Assembly: GCA_001692895.1 (NCBI GenBank)
Contig: KV748238.1
Coordinates: forward strand, 310,001 to 374,000
DNA: 64,000 nucleotides
From: Cenococcum geophilum 1.58
Taxonomy: Eukaryota; Ascomycota; Dothideomycetes; Gloniales; Gloniaceae
Direction: 5' to 3'
The position numbers and the translations under genes are program-made. The notes under the pieces were generated by a model. That model saw only the letters and a program-made list of their open reading frames with translations, was not told the DNA's origin and did no database searches. Shown one piece after another: positions 44,184 through 56,934 of this stretch (its first letter is position 1; each line of letters begins with the position of its first letter).

Positions 44184-45813
44184 ATGGGTGCGGCATTATC
44201 GATCCCTTTTCTGGCTCTACCCGGCTTGTCTACGGTATACATTTATCCCCAGCCAGTGGAAATGATGAGCGACTAACCAGTGTCTAGGTAGGCACCTTTG
44301 CCGCCTCATGCTGTGGAGCAGCTACCTGCTCTGCAGTATTCAACTCATGCGGAAAATGCGGAAATAGGTATACATCTATTTACGTCCTATCAGAACACTA
44401 GGACTAATTCATTTCTTGCAGTATGGCAACTCGGATAGCATACGCTCTCATCCTTCTCGTCAACTCGATCGTATCATGGCTCATGCTCACTGACTGGGCA
44501 ATGAAGAAGCTTTCGCATCTCACTCTTGACTACGTGGATATTAGTTGTAACGGAGAACAATGTTATGGCTATGTCGCGGTTCAAAGAATCAACTTTGCCT
44601 TGGGATTCTTCCATGCCATCCTCGCTATTATCCTCCTCGGAGTCCGTTCTTCCAAAGACGGACGCGCACCAATCCAGAACGGTTTCTGGGGCCCTAAGAT
44701 CATCGCATGGATAGGCCTCATCGTACTGACCTTCTTTATCCCGAATAAATTCTTCATTGCATGGGGCAACTACTTTGCGCTTATCGGAGCATGCCTTTTC
44801 CTACTTATTGGCCTGATTCTCCTTGTCGATTTGGCCCACAACTGGGCGGAATACTGCCAGGAGAAGATTGAGACCACCGAATCCAGAGTCTGGACAGCGC
44901 TTTTGGTTGGATCGGCTTTCTTTATGTACTTGGCTTCTCTCGCTATGACGATTGTTATGTACATTTTCTTCGCGCGTGGTGGCTGCTCGATGAACCAAGC
45001 TTCTATCACGGTAAGCCATTCTGCTCTCCTACATTCTTTTCTAGAAATTCATATGTCTAATGCCATCTACAGATCAATCTCTTGCTCCTTCTCATCGCTT
45101 CAATAATCTCCATTCACCCCTCGATCCAAGCCGTCAATCCACGAGCCGGTCTCGCTCAGTCAGCTATGGTTGCCGTCTACTGCACATATCTGACCATGTC
45201 AGCGGTGGGAATGGAGCCTGATGATCAGCACTGCAATCCTCTAATCCGCGCTCGTGGAACCCGCCGGGCAACTATCGTTATTGGCGCGATCGTTACCTTC
45301 ATCACGGTAGCCTACACCACAACACGCGCCGCAACCTACGGCCTAGCTCTTGGCCAACAGGGCAACTCGTACAGTAACTCGTACTCCCAGCTTAATCCAG
45401 AGGACTATGAGCATGGCCTCGTCACACAGCAACCGGAATCGCGACGAGAAATGCGCGCCGCGGCTCTCCGCGCGGCTGTTGAGAGCGGCTCTTTGCCTGC
45501 CTCCGCCCTTGATGATTCAGACAGTGACGACGAAGATGAAGACGGATACGGGAAGAACCCTCGCGATGACGAGCGCAATGCTACGCAGTACAATTACACA
45601 CTTTTCCACGTGATATTCCTACTTAGCACCGCGTGGGTAGCGACACTGCTCACAATGAATTTCGATGAGAAGGGTGTGGAGGACGACTTCATACCTGTTG
45701 GGCGGACATACTGGGCAAGCTGGGCGAAGATTGTGAGCGCGTGGGCTTGCTATGGTATTTACATCTGGAGTCTGGTCGCTCCAGTTGTGCTTCCGGAGAG
45801 ATTTGATTATTAG
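44184..45813 (+). CDS. TMS1: TMS1/SERINC family membrane protein
   Basis: Introns 44235-44287, 44368-44421 and 45011-45072 give 486 aa, normal for fungal TMS1. It begins MGAALSIPFLALPGLSTVGT, continues with the Cys-rich first segment ASCCGAATCSAVFNSCGKCG, and has about ten hydrophobic helices. Other hallmarks are CYGYVAVQRINFALGFFHAI, VDLAHNWAEYC, QSAMVAVYCTYLTMSA, and the end FDEKGVEDDF...TYWASWAKIVSAW. An acidic loop (DDSDSDDEDED) precedes the last helices, as in other fungi. Family members are multipass proteins of endomembranes; a serine-incorporation role was proposed for animal SERINCs and lipid-scramblase activity is discussed. The short first exons restore the conserved N-terminus, so the model is well supported. 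Confidence 0.93.
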
Positions 45814-46210
45814 TGCATGCTGAATATGGGAAGGGCCACTTTTCTTTGTGAAGGGTTTTGGGGACATGGGGATTTTGCTTTTGGAAAGGTAAGTCATAGT
45901 ACTTGTATCAATAGTTCCATATTCATATGTAGGAGGGTTTCCTCAGTGTCAAATAAAATAGTCAAAGCTGTGTACTCTTATATTCTGTGTTTTCCAGAAC
46001 GTTATATTTTGAATCGGCAACTGAACCAAGCACGAATAACAAAATGGCTAGAAATAATGTGGGATCCCTCGAACGCTTCTCAAATAAGTATAGGGTTTAC
46101 AAGATCTCCGAGCATCAGGCGCCATTGTGGCTACGTCAATCAAGATCTTTAGGCTCTGTGCTATACTCATCAGAACCTCTTCTAGGATCTAGACCTGCCA
46201 AAGGGTACTC
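45814..46210. other. Intergenic region, edge of a retrotransposon relic
   Basis: Downstream of TMS1. From about 46000 the minus strand appears to continue the gag-like relic with stops. No intact gene. Confidence 0.4.
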
Positions 46211-46630
46211 TCATACGTCCAGCTCTGCATGCGCTTGGGTCCTTTGTTCGACCGTTCCTAGTCCTCGCCCCACCGCTCTTCCCAACGTGCCTTTAGCGAT
46301 CCTTAGAGTAGTTATGAACACATTTACCGAACTCATCATTCCGGTCTGAGCCATCTCGAATATGCACTCTACCATTTCTATTTCAGAGCGGATTTCGTCC
46401 TCATCACGGTTGGTGCGAGGCTGGATGCGGTCTTCTGGAGGTGGGCTCGAAAAGGGGTAGGGGTCGGTAATGTGCGCTGCAGAGATGGGTTGCCTGGCGT
46501 GGTTGGGTTGCCCGGCTTGGCTGACTTGGTTTGGCCCTTTAGGGCTTTCGGCCTTCAGGTGCGGTAAAGAGAAGGAGGGGCAGTTACCAGAAGACGGGGA
46601 CTAGATTGTTGACTCATTGCGGTCAGACAT
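46211..46630 (-). pseudogene. Gag-like relic of an LTR retrotransposon
   Basis: From an ATG at 46630 one frame runs 139 codons with a single internal stop at codon 10 (46601-46603) and then a stop at 46211, after which the same frame stays readable for another 23 codons. The peptide is Pro/Gln-rich and then helical (EIRSEIEMVECIFEMAQTG, VFITTLRIAKGTLGRAVGRG), like an N-terminal Gag region. About 20 bp upstream of the ATG, on the same strand, lies an LTR-like end CCAACA. Both stops (TAG, TGA) are explained by C-to-T changes typical of RIP. The Copia class is a guess from the LTR end. Confidence 0.45.
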
Positions 46631-46652
46631 GGCAATAATCAGTTAGTTAGTT

Positions 46653-46870
46653 ACGGTTGTGTTGGATTACATAGTAACATAACTAACCAAATCATAATCG
46701 CATCTGCTGATTATGTCACGTAGATACAACTATATAACTAAACTGGATATACCACGGAAATAAGAAAAGAAGGGGTAGTCCTTTAAGGTAGACCTCCGGG
46801 GAGACCTCCGGGTAGAGCTTCGGGTATAAGCTTTAGCAGGGTTCTTCTCTACACGTGGTTTAGTGCCATC
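46653..46870 (-). mobile_element. Probable 5' LTR fragment of the gag relic
   Basis: The plus-strand start TGTTGGATTACATAGTAACA has the TGTTGG/CCAACA terminus common for fungal Copia LTRs and abuts the leader of the gag-like frame. The outer end was not resolved; 46870 is approximate. A 13-bp near-direct repeat (AGACCTCCGGGGAGACCTCCGG region, 46792-46815) lies inside. Confidence 0.35.
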
Positions 46871-47240
46871 ACTAATTGTGGTGTTAGAGTGTGAGTATTC
46901 GATTGGATAGTTGATTAAGCTTTGTGAGACTGAGATGGATTACAGATAGGAATAGAGGATGCTATATAACTCTTCATAGTATCAGACGGTGTTTGCCATG
47001 GCACCTGGTAACATGAATATGTCTTGCTGGCAGAGTTCATAGACAACAAACGACGAACGGGATCAAAATCAGACAACGCAATGTTGATAATGGTTTTTGG
47101 GGATACAATTAATGAATATTGGATCGCAGGATGACAAAGGATACAAGTCTGTGTAGATGTAGTGAGCAGAAAAACCCAACTGCACACTTCCAATAGCGAA
47201 TGCCAATCGTAGCCATAGGGGTTCCAGAAAGTGTATATCT
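46871..47240. other. Spacer downstream of the dehydrogenase
   Basis: A 109-codon minus-strand frame (46915-47244) just follows the dehydrogenase stop but shows no domain; it is most likely 3' untranslated sequence. Confidence 0.4.
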
Positions 47241-48268
47241 TCAAGTTAGGATGATCCCTCCATCAACTACGATCGTCTGGCCTGTGACATAATCCGAGTC
47301 TGGACCGGCCAAAAAGCTTACTACCTTAGAAACATCTTCCGGCACACTTGTTCTGCCCAACGCAATCAGGTCCTCGGTGTACTTTTTGATGGTTTCGCCT
47401 TTCTTTGCACCCTTTAGTTTACCTAGCTCTTCATCAATCAGATCCCACATGGCTGTACCAACAATGCCAGGAGCATAAGCGTTGACCGTGATTTTGTGGC
47501 TTGCCATTTCCATAGCAAAGGCTTGCGTCATCCCACGTACAGCCCACTTGCTGGCTGAATAATGCGACAGAAGAGCAAACGATTTGAAGGCAACGATGCT
47601 AAATTAAATGAGTCAGAGTGTGGTGTGTTAGGGAGATACCAAAGAACTTGAAGTGTACGAAAAAGATACGAAGTAGATACTGTATATTCTCACCTTGCAG
47701 CCCCCAGAATTTTACCTCCGCTGCCCTGCTTGATCATCTGCCTCGCGGCGCTTGAATAACAATTGTAAACACCGTAAACATTTACTTCAAACATGCGTTT
47801 TAAATCCTCTTCTGTGAGGTCCAGGAGAGCTTTCACTTGAGCTATGCCTGCGTTTGCAACCATTGTATTTAATGGACCTAGCTGGGAGACGGAAGTCTCA
47901 ACCATTTTTCCTACTTCAGAACGTTTCGACACATCTGCAAGATAATGAACGGCATTGCGACCCATGGACTTGATCTCGGACACAACTTCTTCTGCTCCAG
48001 TTTTATTGGCATGAATATCATTAACGCAAATGTCATAGCCATCTTGGGCAAGTCTTAGAGCTATGGCTTTGCCTCTAGTATGAGAAAGTTGGATTAGAGT
48101 GATGAAATTGGATTAGAGATTGAATGCGAAGCCAAAATCTTACATTCCACGGCTAGACCCAGTTACGATCGCTGTTCTGGGATTCTGATCAGAGGAGATG
48201 GCGTACGCTCGAGCATGTTGCAATGTCTGAGTAGCTGTAACTCGACGTAGCCTAGTAAGTCTGTTCAT
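47241..48268 (-). CDS. Short-chain dehydrogenase/reductase (acetoin/diacetyl reductase-like)
   Basis: Introns 48075-48143 and 47599-47693 give 287 aa. The classical SDR pattern is complete: TGSSRGIG (residues 36-43), NAG at 116-118, Ser169 in GAAS, and Tyr182-x3-Lys186 in HYSASK; it ends TGQTIVVDGGIILT. The pattern is closest to acetoin/diacetyl reductases (butanediol dehydrogenases), NAD(H)-dependent; the substrate is not certain. The chosen start gives a 26-residue Arg-rich, acid-free extension (MNRLTRLRRVTATQTLQHAR) resembling a mitochondrial presequence. This extension is encoded by one copy of a 52-bp tandem duplication (48214-48317). Without it the first in-frame Met is far inside the domain. 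It is the last intact gene before the transposon stack. Confidence 0.85.
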
Positions 48269-48317
48269 GTTGCAATGTCTGAGTAGCTGTAACTCGACGT
48301 AGCCTAGTAAGTCTGTT
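48214..48317. repeat. 52-bp perfect tandem duplication at a gene start
   Basis: Units 48214-48265 and 48266-48317 are identical by eye (each begins CATGTTGCAATGTCTGAGTA). The in-frame ATG of the dehydrogenase is the end of the outer unit; the ATG ending the inner unit is in another frame, since 52 is not a multiple of three. Confidence 0.9.
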
Positions 48318-48896
48318 TGAAGCTTGCCAGAGGCTTCTCGGGGCCGGCCGAAACGCCATTAAGGGAGCAGGCATAATCAAAAGCCAAAACTCGTCAATTC
48401 AAGAACTGTGAGGGAATTAGAAGAAAGCAGGGCTTATAATGGGGCACCTTATCTCAGTTGACCCAGACTTTTGGAGGGAAAATCCACCTCCTAAGCCAAT
48501 TACAGTCCCTCGTCAAAAGTGTCCGTGCCGAGGTCACGCTAAAACTAACACTTTTTGCCAAAATGCTGTATAAAAGTCATATAATTAATTCTAGAGCTTA
48601 AAAAAATATCTAAAGCTACTTATAGATATATAATCTAGTAATCGCGATACTTTTTTAGTATTTAAAATCTATAGTCCTTTACTAAATGTCTCTAGGTTTT
48701 ACCAACTTCCTACTAAAACTTACTATATTTAGCATATATTTTCTATTACTAGATATTAAAAATAATTCTTAAAAATCTAAGATCTTATAGGGATTTGCTT
48801 TTATTAAAACTCCCTTTACTTAAAATTTTATTTAAAAAGTATAAAATTTTATTAAAAGGTTATAAACTTAAAAATAAGTTAAAAAAAATGCAATTT

Positions 48897-49227
48897 TGTA
48901 ACGGAATCCCCCGGGAGGTACATATCCGATAAGACGGTAGGAGGTTTTATCTATGTCCCATCTATGTTCCAGAAGACACAGTTAGACAGGTTAGGGGCGA
49001 AAGGTTTTACTAGCGTCTTGGAAGAAGTATATAGGAAGCTAGTTCCCCTCTAGAGAAGAACTAGTAATTAGTCTCTAAATAGAAGTAGTTAAAAGCATTT
49101 ATCCTTTAATATATAAAAACTTATTCTACCTTTTACTTACCTTTAACGTACCTTTAACTTACCTTCTACTTACCAGTAATACTGTTAATTAGATAATTAT
49201 ACGTTCCGGTTAAGCTAGCCTCTTATA
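48897..49227 (+). repeat. 5' LTR of the Gypsy element
   Basis: 331 bp, from TGTAACGGAATCCC to CCTCTTATA. It is the same length as the 3' LTR and preceded by AATTT (48892-48896). Less RIP-decayed than the 3' copy (for instance TGTAACGG against TATAACAG). Confidence 0.93.
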
Positions 49228-49299
49228 ATTCTAATCGCTCACAATCCGTTAGGGACGTATGGCTATTAATTAACAATAACGGATTATACTCCTTTACCT

Positions 49300-52200
49300 T
49301 ATAAAGCAACGCCCTCACCGTAGGAGGCTTAAAGAGTCTCCTTAAAGGAGCGCATTCCCTCTACTTATAAAAGAGTAGATTAGGAAGCTACGGCTAGCCT
49401 ATCTAACCTTATAGGACCTTTAGGAATAATTACTGCTAGGGAGTTATTAAAGCGGTTGCTATATAAGACCCTATAAAAAATAAAGGAGTTAGAGATATAA
49501 TTAAGATAAGTATATTAAGACTACTAAGAATAATTATAAGGATAATTAGGGGAAGTATAAATACCCTAGACACGAAGCGGACTTAAAGGGGTAACGCTAT
49601 ACTATACTATAATATTAGAAAAACCTAAATTCCGTATAAAGGAACCTAATAAGTACTATAGTAATAGTCTCCGGAACTATAATTGTTTTATCCGTTAATG
49701 CGAAACTAAGTTTTAGCTAGATCTAAAACGTTACTTTAATAAGTATAATTAGATATTAATTACTTCTACCTTTCTATATAGTACCATTAAGAGTTTATAA
49801 ACACGCTATAAGAAGAAACTTACTATACCCCTTAAATTTAGCGAACTTAGGACTTAGTTAGTTAATTAGGTCTAAAACCCTACTAATTAAGGGATAGATT
49901 ATAACTAGCAATACTATAACGCCAAATAGCGGGATAGTTAGACTGTAGTCCAGTTTATAAACTACTTAGAAGAACTAAAAGATAATATACCCTACTTAGA
50001 TCTATAGGATAACGCTATATAACTTTACTAGCTACTTACTAAGCTATAACCTAAGATTTAATAGCCATATAAAAGAAGGGCGAAATTCCTACCATTTAAG
50101 AAAGGCCTATTTTTAAAGCTACTTGGATTAAGAATACTAAAAGAGACTATTTAGGTAAGTAAAAGGAATAAGACGCTAATAATAAAGAATATAGGACTAG
50201 ACCTAGCTTTAATAATAGGGGTAGATTCCAATCTAACCGCTCTACGGAAGGACAATGTAAGTAGGCCTCGCAGCCCTAGAGCAATGCTGGTTAACCCTAA
50301 AATAATAATAGGTAAAGACCTAATCCGTAGGAGGGGAACCAGGAAACACGCACCTATTATAACTGCAGCAAAAAGGGCCATATAAGCCGCTTCTACTAGT
50401 AAAAGAAGTAAGAGTCGGCCTAATTAGGAAAAGAGATAGCCTAGTAGATCTTTACTCTCTTATACTAGGCTAGTAAGAGAAGGAGGGAGTAAACTGCTAT
50501 ATAGTTATTCCTGTCTCTATTTAAGTTAATAATAAATAGGTAATATAAGACTGCCTTATAAACAGCGGCGTAAGTATAGGGTTTATTTCTTAATTACTAG
50601 TAAAAGAATTAGATTTAGACCTTAGCGGCTTATAGATGCACACTATTTAAAGTATTAGAGGCTACTAGATTCTATACTACGGGGAATAAATATTTTCTAT
50701 TACTAGCTAGGACCGCAATAGTCTATAGAATACGCAGGAGATACGCTTCTACGCCGTAGAAATTAAGGGGTATAACCTTATTTTAGGATACCTATAGCTT
50801 TATTAAGTTAACCTAGACATTAATTAGCCTTTAGCCTCGTATTAATACCGGAAGTCTTAATTACGCATTATAGTTAAGAATTAAGAGACTTTTCTAAGCT
50901 ATATATAAGAAGAAGGGTGGGCATATACTATATATGCCACTCTTAACCCTAAGGATAAAGACATAGGGTATTTATTTTTGGATGTCCGGCTATATATAGT
51001 TAAGGAACTAGAGATTCCGCAGAAATATATAAACCTAGAAGAGGTTTCTAATAAAAAGGCTGTATAAACCTTACTTAACCCTATATTGGTTAAGTATAAG
51101 ATAGATATAGGGGATAAGCAACCTCCTTTCGGACTACTATATAACTTATTAGAAAATAAGCTGGCCGTATTACGTTAGTATATAGTAGATAATCTTTAGA
51201 AAGGATAAATTTAGCCCTTTATAAGCCAGGTAGGGGTACTAATTATATTTATACTAAAGAAGGACGGGACCCTTTGCCTCTATATTAACTATTAGGCGCT
51301 TAATAGGATTACTATAAAAAATCGCTACCTGCTACCTTTAATAGGAGAGCTTATTAATAGGCTATTAGGCGTAAAGATATTTATAAAACTAGATCTAAAA
51401 GATATATACTATTAAATCTAGATTAAAGCCGGCGATAAATAGAAAATGGCGTTCTAAATATAGTACGGCCACTTTAAGTACCTAGTAATGCTATTTAGGC
51501 TTACTAACGCACTAGCGATATTTTAGGCCTATATTAATAAGGCATTATTGGGCCTATTAAATATAATATATATAGTTTACCTTAATAACATTATAGTTTA
51601 CTTTAATAACTACGAAGCATATACGCACTATATATAAATAGTATTAAAAAGACTGCGGGAATATAAGCTCTATATAAACCTAAAAAAATACTCTTTTTAT
51701 ATTACTAGTATTAATTTTCTAGGCTTTATTATTAGCGTCAACAAAGTATTAATAGAGAAAAGCTGGGTAGACGCTATTAGGGAATAGCTATACCCTATAA
51801 CGTTTAGAGAAGTATAGGTTTTCTTAGGCACGGCGAACTTCTACTAAAGGTTTATTATTTACTATTTATAAGTAATACTCCTAATTACTAATCTACTAAA
51901 AGGATCTAAGAATAGTAAGAAGTTAGGACCCTTTATATTTAGAGAAGCTGCTAAATAAGCAATAGACCGGTTAAAGGATTTATTTATATTAGCGCCTATT
52001 TTAATATACTTCTGCTAGGAGCTATATATATACCTTAAAACGGATATATTTGGCTTTACCCTAGGGGTAATTATATCTTAATTAAAAGATGGAGAATAGC
52101 ATCCTATAGCGTTTTAGTTAAGGAAAATAACCCCTATAGAGCAGCGTTATATAACGCATAACTAGAAGCTGCTTATAATAATTATAGTAATAAAGCACTG

Positions 52201-54330
52201 GCGACATTATTATATAGGAAGTAATTATCCTATTAAAGTCCTTATAAACTATAACAACCTAAAATACTTTATAACTATAAAAGTGTTAAGCGGTTAATAA
52301 ACGAGATAGGTAGAGGTACTATTATAGTACAACTTTAAAATTACGTACCGCCTAAAAAAGATAAATCCTGCTAATAGGTTATTAAGACGTCTAGATTATA
52401 AGATAGGGAGAATTTAGGACAGTATAGGGGAAATAATCCCTATATTGCAAAATTTGCTTAAAAAAAAAGAAGACTCTTTCCCTAAAACTATAGAATTTCG
52501 TAATAAGGTAAAGGTCCTAATAATACAGCTATAAAGCAATATAATTATAAAGCCGTAGGATATAGTTATAGACTAGGTTATAAACCAAGTAGATATTATA
52601 AAGTTGGCGTACCTTAGAATTAGCGAGAATTTTATAGGATATGCTAGAGATATTACGGCACCTTTAGCTTAACGGCGCATTAGCTATAAGTTTTTGGATT
52701 TAAGGGGAATAGGCGAGATGCCTATCCGTAGCGTGGCACACTATATAATAGTAGGAGAATCTACTAGCACTAATAGTTTAAAACATCTCGTGCTACGCCT
52801 TAAGTTTATAATAGTGGTAGGCGAAATAAAAGTAAGTAATCTATATAAAACCTTTCCAAATCTTCTTCTTTAAGCTTAATAAAGGGACGCCTTTGCCTCT
52901 AGGGAGAGGTAGAAAGATATAGTAGAGACTAACTTAGCCGGAGTTATTAAGAAGCTATAGTAGCAAGACTAAAAGGGTCTATTATACTTTAAGGGTGCTA
53001 TATATATCCCAAAGGACTAAGCAATTTAAGATAAAATTTTAAAGGTCTTCTATAATAACCCTCTTAGGGGTTACTATAGTGCTAATAGAACCCTTAAGGC
53101 CGTTTAAAGGAAATACTTTTAGGATAAAATATTTAAAGAGGTTAAGGACTATATATTAAGGTATAATACGTGCTAAAGGATATAGATATCTAGGCATCGC
53201 CTATATAGCGAGTTATTAGTACTTCTTATTCCGTAGGGACCTATATTAAAATTAACAATAAATTTTATTATAGGCTTACCCCCTACTAAGATAAGAACTA
53301 GAAAGGTTACTAACACTATCCTAATAATTATTAATAGGTATATAAAGTTTTTAGGATACTTTACTATTATAATAACGATTATAGTAGCAGAACTAGTAAA
53401 CCTATTTTTAAAACGGTAGCTCTTATTTAGTATACTAAGGGGAATTATATCTAATAGAGGTACCGTATTTAATAATACATTTTGGTCTTTATTCTATCTC
53501 TTATTAAAAATATGGTAAAGAATAAGTATTACCTTCCACCCGTAAATAGACGGGCTAACAAAGCGTCTAAATGCGTTATTAGAACACTACCTCCGCTACT
53601 ATATTAATTATTAATAGGATAATTAGATATTATAGTTGGCTTTAGCGCAGTATATATATAATATAAGCATCTATAGCAGTACAAAAATGACCCCTTATAA
53701 AGTATTATTTAGGGTAAAAGTAAATAACCCCTAGAACGTTAAGGACATTATTCCTAAAAGAGAGGCACTAGTAGTATCTAAAAGAATTAAGCAAATAAGA
53801 ATTCGCAGAGAGGAACTTAAAAAGCACTTACTAGACGCCTAGGCCGTGTAAAAAAGGTACTATAATAAAAAACATATACTAAAAGAATTTAAGATAGGAG
53901 ACAAAGTCTTACTATTTATAAAAAATATCTAAATAAAACGCATTAAAAAGAAGCTAAATTACCAGTAGCTCGGACCCTTTAAGATAGTTAGGAAAACTAA
54001 AGAAAACTAAGCCTATAAATTAGAATTACCGAAATCTTATCTAATATATCCTATATTTTATATTTCCTTACTAGAGCTATACTAGAGAAAAAATAGTACG
54101 GAACCGCCCCTACCTAGCAAAATTAATAGGGAACTAAAATGGAATATAGAAGACATTTTAGACCAAAGATAGCGCTAAAAAAAGCGCGAATTTTTAGTTT
54201 ATTAGGAAGGATACTCCTAGGCGTATAATAGTTGGGAACCTAAGGAGTACCTTTAGCTAGGATGCGACACTATAATTAAAACCTTCTTAAGAACTAAAGG
54301 TAAAGATTTAGAAATAGTTCCGGATATACT
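49300..54330 (+). pseudogene. Degraded Gypsy gag-pol
   Basis: Recognisable blocks in one or neighbouring plus frames, broken by stops: a CCHC knuckle with both outer Cys changed to Tyr (about 50350-50395, YNCSKKGHISRFY); reverse transcriptase at 51160-51620 (ILKKDGT, ITIKNRYLLPLIGELINRL, KLDLKD) with the catalytic YLDD now YLNN at about 51578; RNase H at 52040-52400 (PIEQRYITHN, KHWRHYYIGS); integrase at 53050-53720 (FTFHP-type motif, LTKRLNALLEH); and a chromodomain at 54190-54265 (FLVY-stop-EGYS, YNSWEPKEYL). The order and the chromodomain place it in Ty3/Gypsy chromoviruses. It cannot encode active protein. Confidence 0.88.
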
Positions 54331-56283
54331 ATAGGTAAAGCAATAGGGAAGACCCCGTAAATTAAAACTATAAAATTAAGCATAGGCATTAAGAACGGAA
54401 ACGTTTCGCGATTATAATAGGGATCTTAGAATCCTATAAGGGGAAGCCTATAGGGATCTATAGGAGAATTACTAGGGATACTATTTAAAGGAGACGCTAT
54501 CTAAGAAGGAGTAGTAGTACTATAAGAAGTAGCCTTAGGGATTTAGAAAGATCCCCTAGGGATAAAAGGAGAGTATTTAGCCTAGCACTAAAGATACGCA
54601 GGAGAGTTAATGGTATAAAAAGGAGCAAAAGGACAGCTTATAAAGAATTAGAAATTTTAAAGAATTGTAAGGCACCTATAGAAATACTACCCGTTTATTA
54701 CATATAGGGATTATAGTAGTGTACTGCGTTTATATAGATTGTTACTAAAGCTTAGAATAAAGGTATCCCTAAAGTATAAAGTCAATTCCTAATAATAGGG
54801 CATCCTAAAGGCACCTAAGAAGCACTATATAAAGCTATTCTATAAGAAGAAGAAAAGAGCTAGGTAATAACTTAAATACTAACAGTAGTAACAGGAGCCT
54901 CCTCTTCCATTTTAACGTTATTATTAACAGTATTATTAGCTTCTCTATCCCCAGAAGCATTAGCACTTCTACTAATATTCTTTTTAGAATAATAGGTACT
55001 AGAAGGACCAGTACGGGCAGGAGACTAGCGAGAAGAACGTTTATCTTAACGTTTATTACTATCCTTAGTATTCCTAAATTCTAAATTAGCGTCCAAGCAG
55101 AGATTAGAAAGACATTAGCTAAAGGAGTTAGTATAGTTCCTAAGTAAGTTACTAGAGGAACTTACCTAGCTAAAGTAGCTTACGTAAGAGTACGAATATT
55201 ATTATTAATAAGGATAAGCTATTTGCATATACGCTCCTAGACACTATATATCTAAGATTATTATATCTCTATAGCAGTAGAAACCCTTATTAAATTAAAG
55301 AGTCTATAAGTAAGGGAAGACACCTTCTATCCCCGCCTATTACTATTAAGATATTAGCGGAAATCTTAGATAGCGCGTTAGAGCCTATAAGTCTTATACA
55401 TATAAACAGCGGGGATTTAATATAATTAGCAAAATCTAGAATAAGACGGAATGGGAAATACTAGGATATAGGTCTTTCTTCTACTACGGCAATAGAAGTA
55501 TTTAGATTTATTTTTGCTAGAGTAAGGTATTTTATAGATATAGGAAGGATCCTATATAAGAGTATAAACGTAGCGACAATAGCATTTTAGGGAAACTGCT
55601 ATAGGAGCAACAGACGCTGTCTAGGGCGTCACTAGGAGAGGAATAATACTACCGCCGGTTTAGGGACGCGTAGAAGAACTACAAGCCATTATAAGAGAAT
55701 ACTCTAAAAAGTTAGCATTGTTATAAGAAAATAAGGTGGGGATCCTATTACTTATAAACGCGTTAAGAAAAGATAATAATGTAGTAATAAAAGTACGGCT
55801 AAAGATATAGAAGCTAAAAGGCAAGATATAATAAAAACAGCCTATTTAAGAACGAGACGAATGGTGTTATTAATAGAAGGATAAGGGAGAGACGATAACT
55901 TATAAACAGAAAGAAATTAAAATAAAAGACGTTATTATTAAAGCCTATTTAGGTAAATGGGGATAGTAGTTAGTTAACGCGTTATACCAGACAACCTTTA
56001 GATCTATTTATAACAAATTCCTAAAATTAGAGAGGTAAATCCCACTAAATTTTTATTACTATTATTAAAATCCTATTATAAAAGCACTATAAGGAGCTAG
56101 GGTGGGAGAAGAGTAAAGAAATAAAAAATAAAGTAAGGTTCCGCGCTAGTAAAGAGCTAGCAATAAGTCGCATTATAGAGTACCTTTCTACTAAGGGTTT
56201 CCCTAGTAGTTTTAGCCAGAACTTTATAAAAGCTTAGTAGAGGCGAAGTCTTGGCGGACTAAGACTTTAGAAGGGGAGGTAAT
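54331..56283. other. Unassigned 2-kb tract of the Gypsy element
   Basis: After the chromodomain the element continues for about 1.95 kb before the 3' LTR. Neither strand shows a domain I know. On the plus strand, patches such as about 55740-56090 look like decayed coding sequence; on the minus strand about 54890-55110 reads as a Ser/Asn-rich, then acidic tail. It may be an additional gene, captured sequence or another nested insertion. Confidence 0.5.
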
Positions 56284-56614
56284 TATAACAGAATTCCCTA
56301 GGAGGTACATATCTAATAAAATGGTAAGAGGTTTTATTTATATCCCATCTATATTTTAGAAGACATAGTTAAATAGGTTAAGGGCGAAAGGTTTTACTAG
56401 TGTCTTAAAAGAAGTATATAGGAAGCTAGTTCCCCTCTAGAGAAGAACTAGCAATTAGTCTCTAAATAAAAGTAGTTAAAAGTATTTATCCTTTAATATA
56501 TAAAAACTCATTCTACCTTTTACTTACCTTTAACGTACCTTTAACTTACCTTCTACTTACTGGTGACACTGTCGATTAGATAATTATACGTTTCGGTTAG
56601 GCTGGCCTCTTATA
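56284..56614 (+). repeat. 3' LTR of the Gypsy element
   Basis: 331 bp, begins TATAACAGAATTCC (decayed from TGTAACGGAATCCC) and ends CCTCTTATA; followed by AATTT. Differences from the 5' LTR are almost all transitions, as expected for RIP. Confidence 0.93.
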
Positions 56615-56934
56615 AATTTCCTATATAAATTTAAAAAAATAAGAGTATAAAGGGTTATAATAAACTTTCACACTTTTAAAATAAAAATTTAAATAAAAGG
56701 AGTTATAGTGAAAGTAAATATCTATAAGATATTAAATTTTTAAAAAATAAAATTAATATTTAGTAGTAGAAAATATATATTATAGATTTTAGATTTTAGT
56801 AAAGAATTAATAGGATTTCTAAAGGAGTTATAGATTTTAAATTTTAAAAAAGGGTATAATAGCTAGACTTTATATATAATATAAACTTAAATTTTTTTAT
56901 AGCTTTAGAGTTAATTATATGGTTATTATATAGT

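Larger units (their letters stand above)
48897..56614 (+). mobile_element. Ty3/Gypsy chromodomain retrotransposon, RIP-decayed
   Basis: A 7718-bp element bounded by 331-bp LTRs and a perfect AATTT target duplication (48892-48896, 56615-56619). The internal order gag, protease, reverse transcriptase, RNase H, integrase, chromodomain on the plus strand identifies a chromovirus. Dense TAA/TAG stops and G-to-A changes at CpA/TpG-type sites show RIP; no frame over 80 codons survives. About 2 kb between the chromodomain and the 3' LTR is unassigned. Confidence 0.92.
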
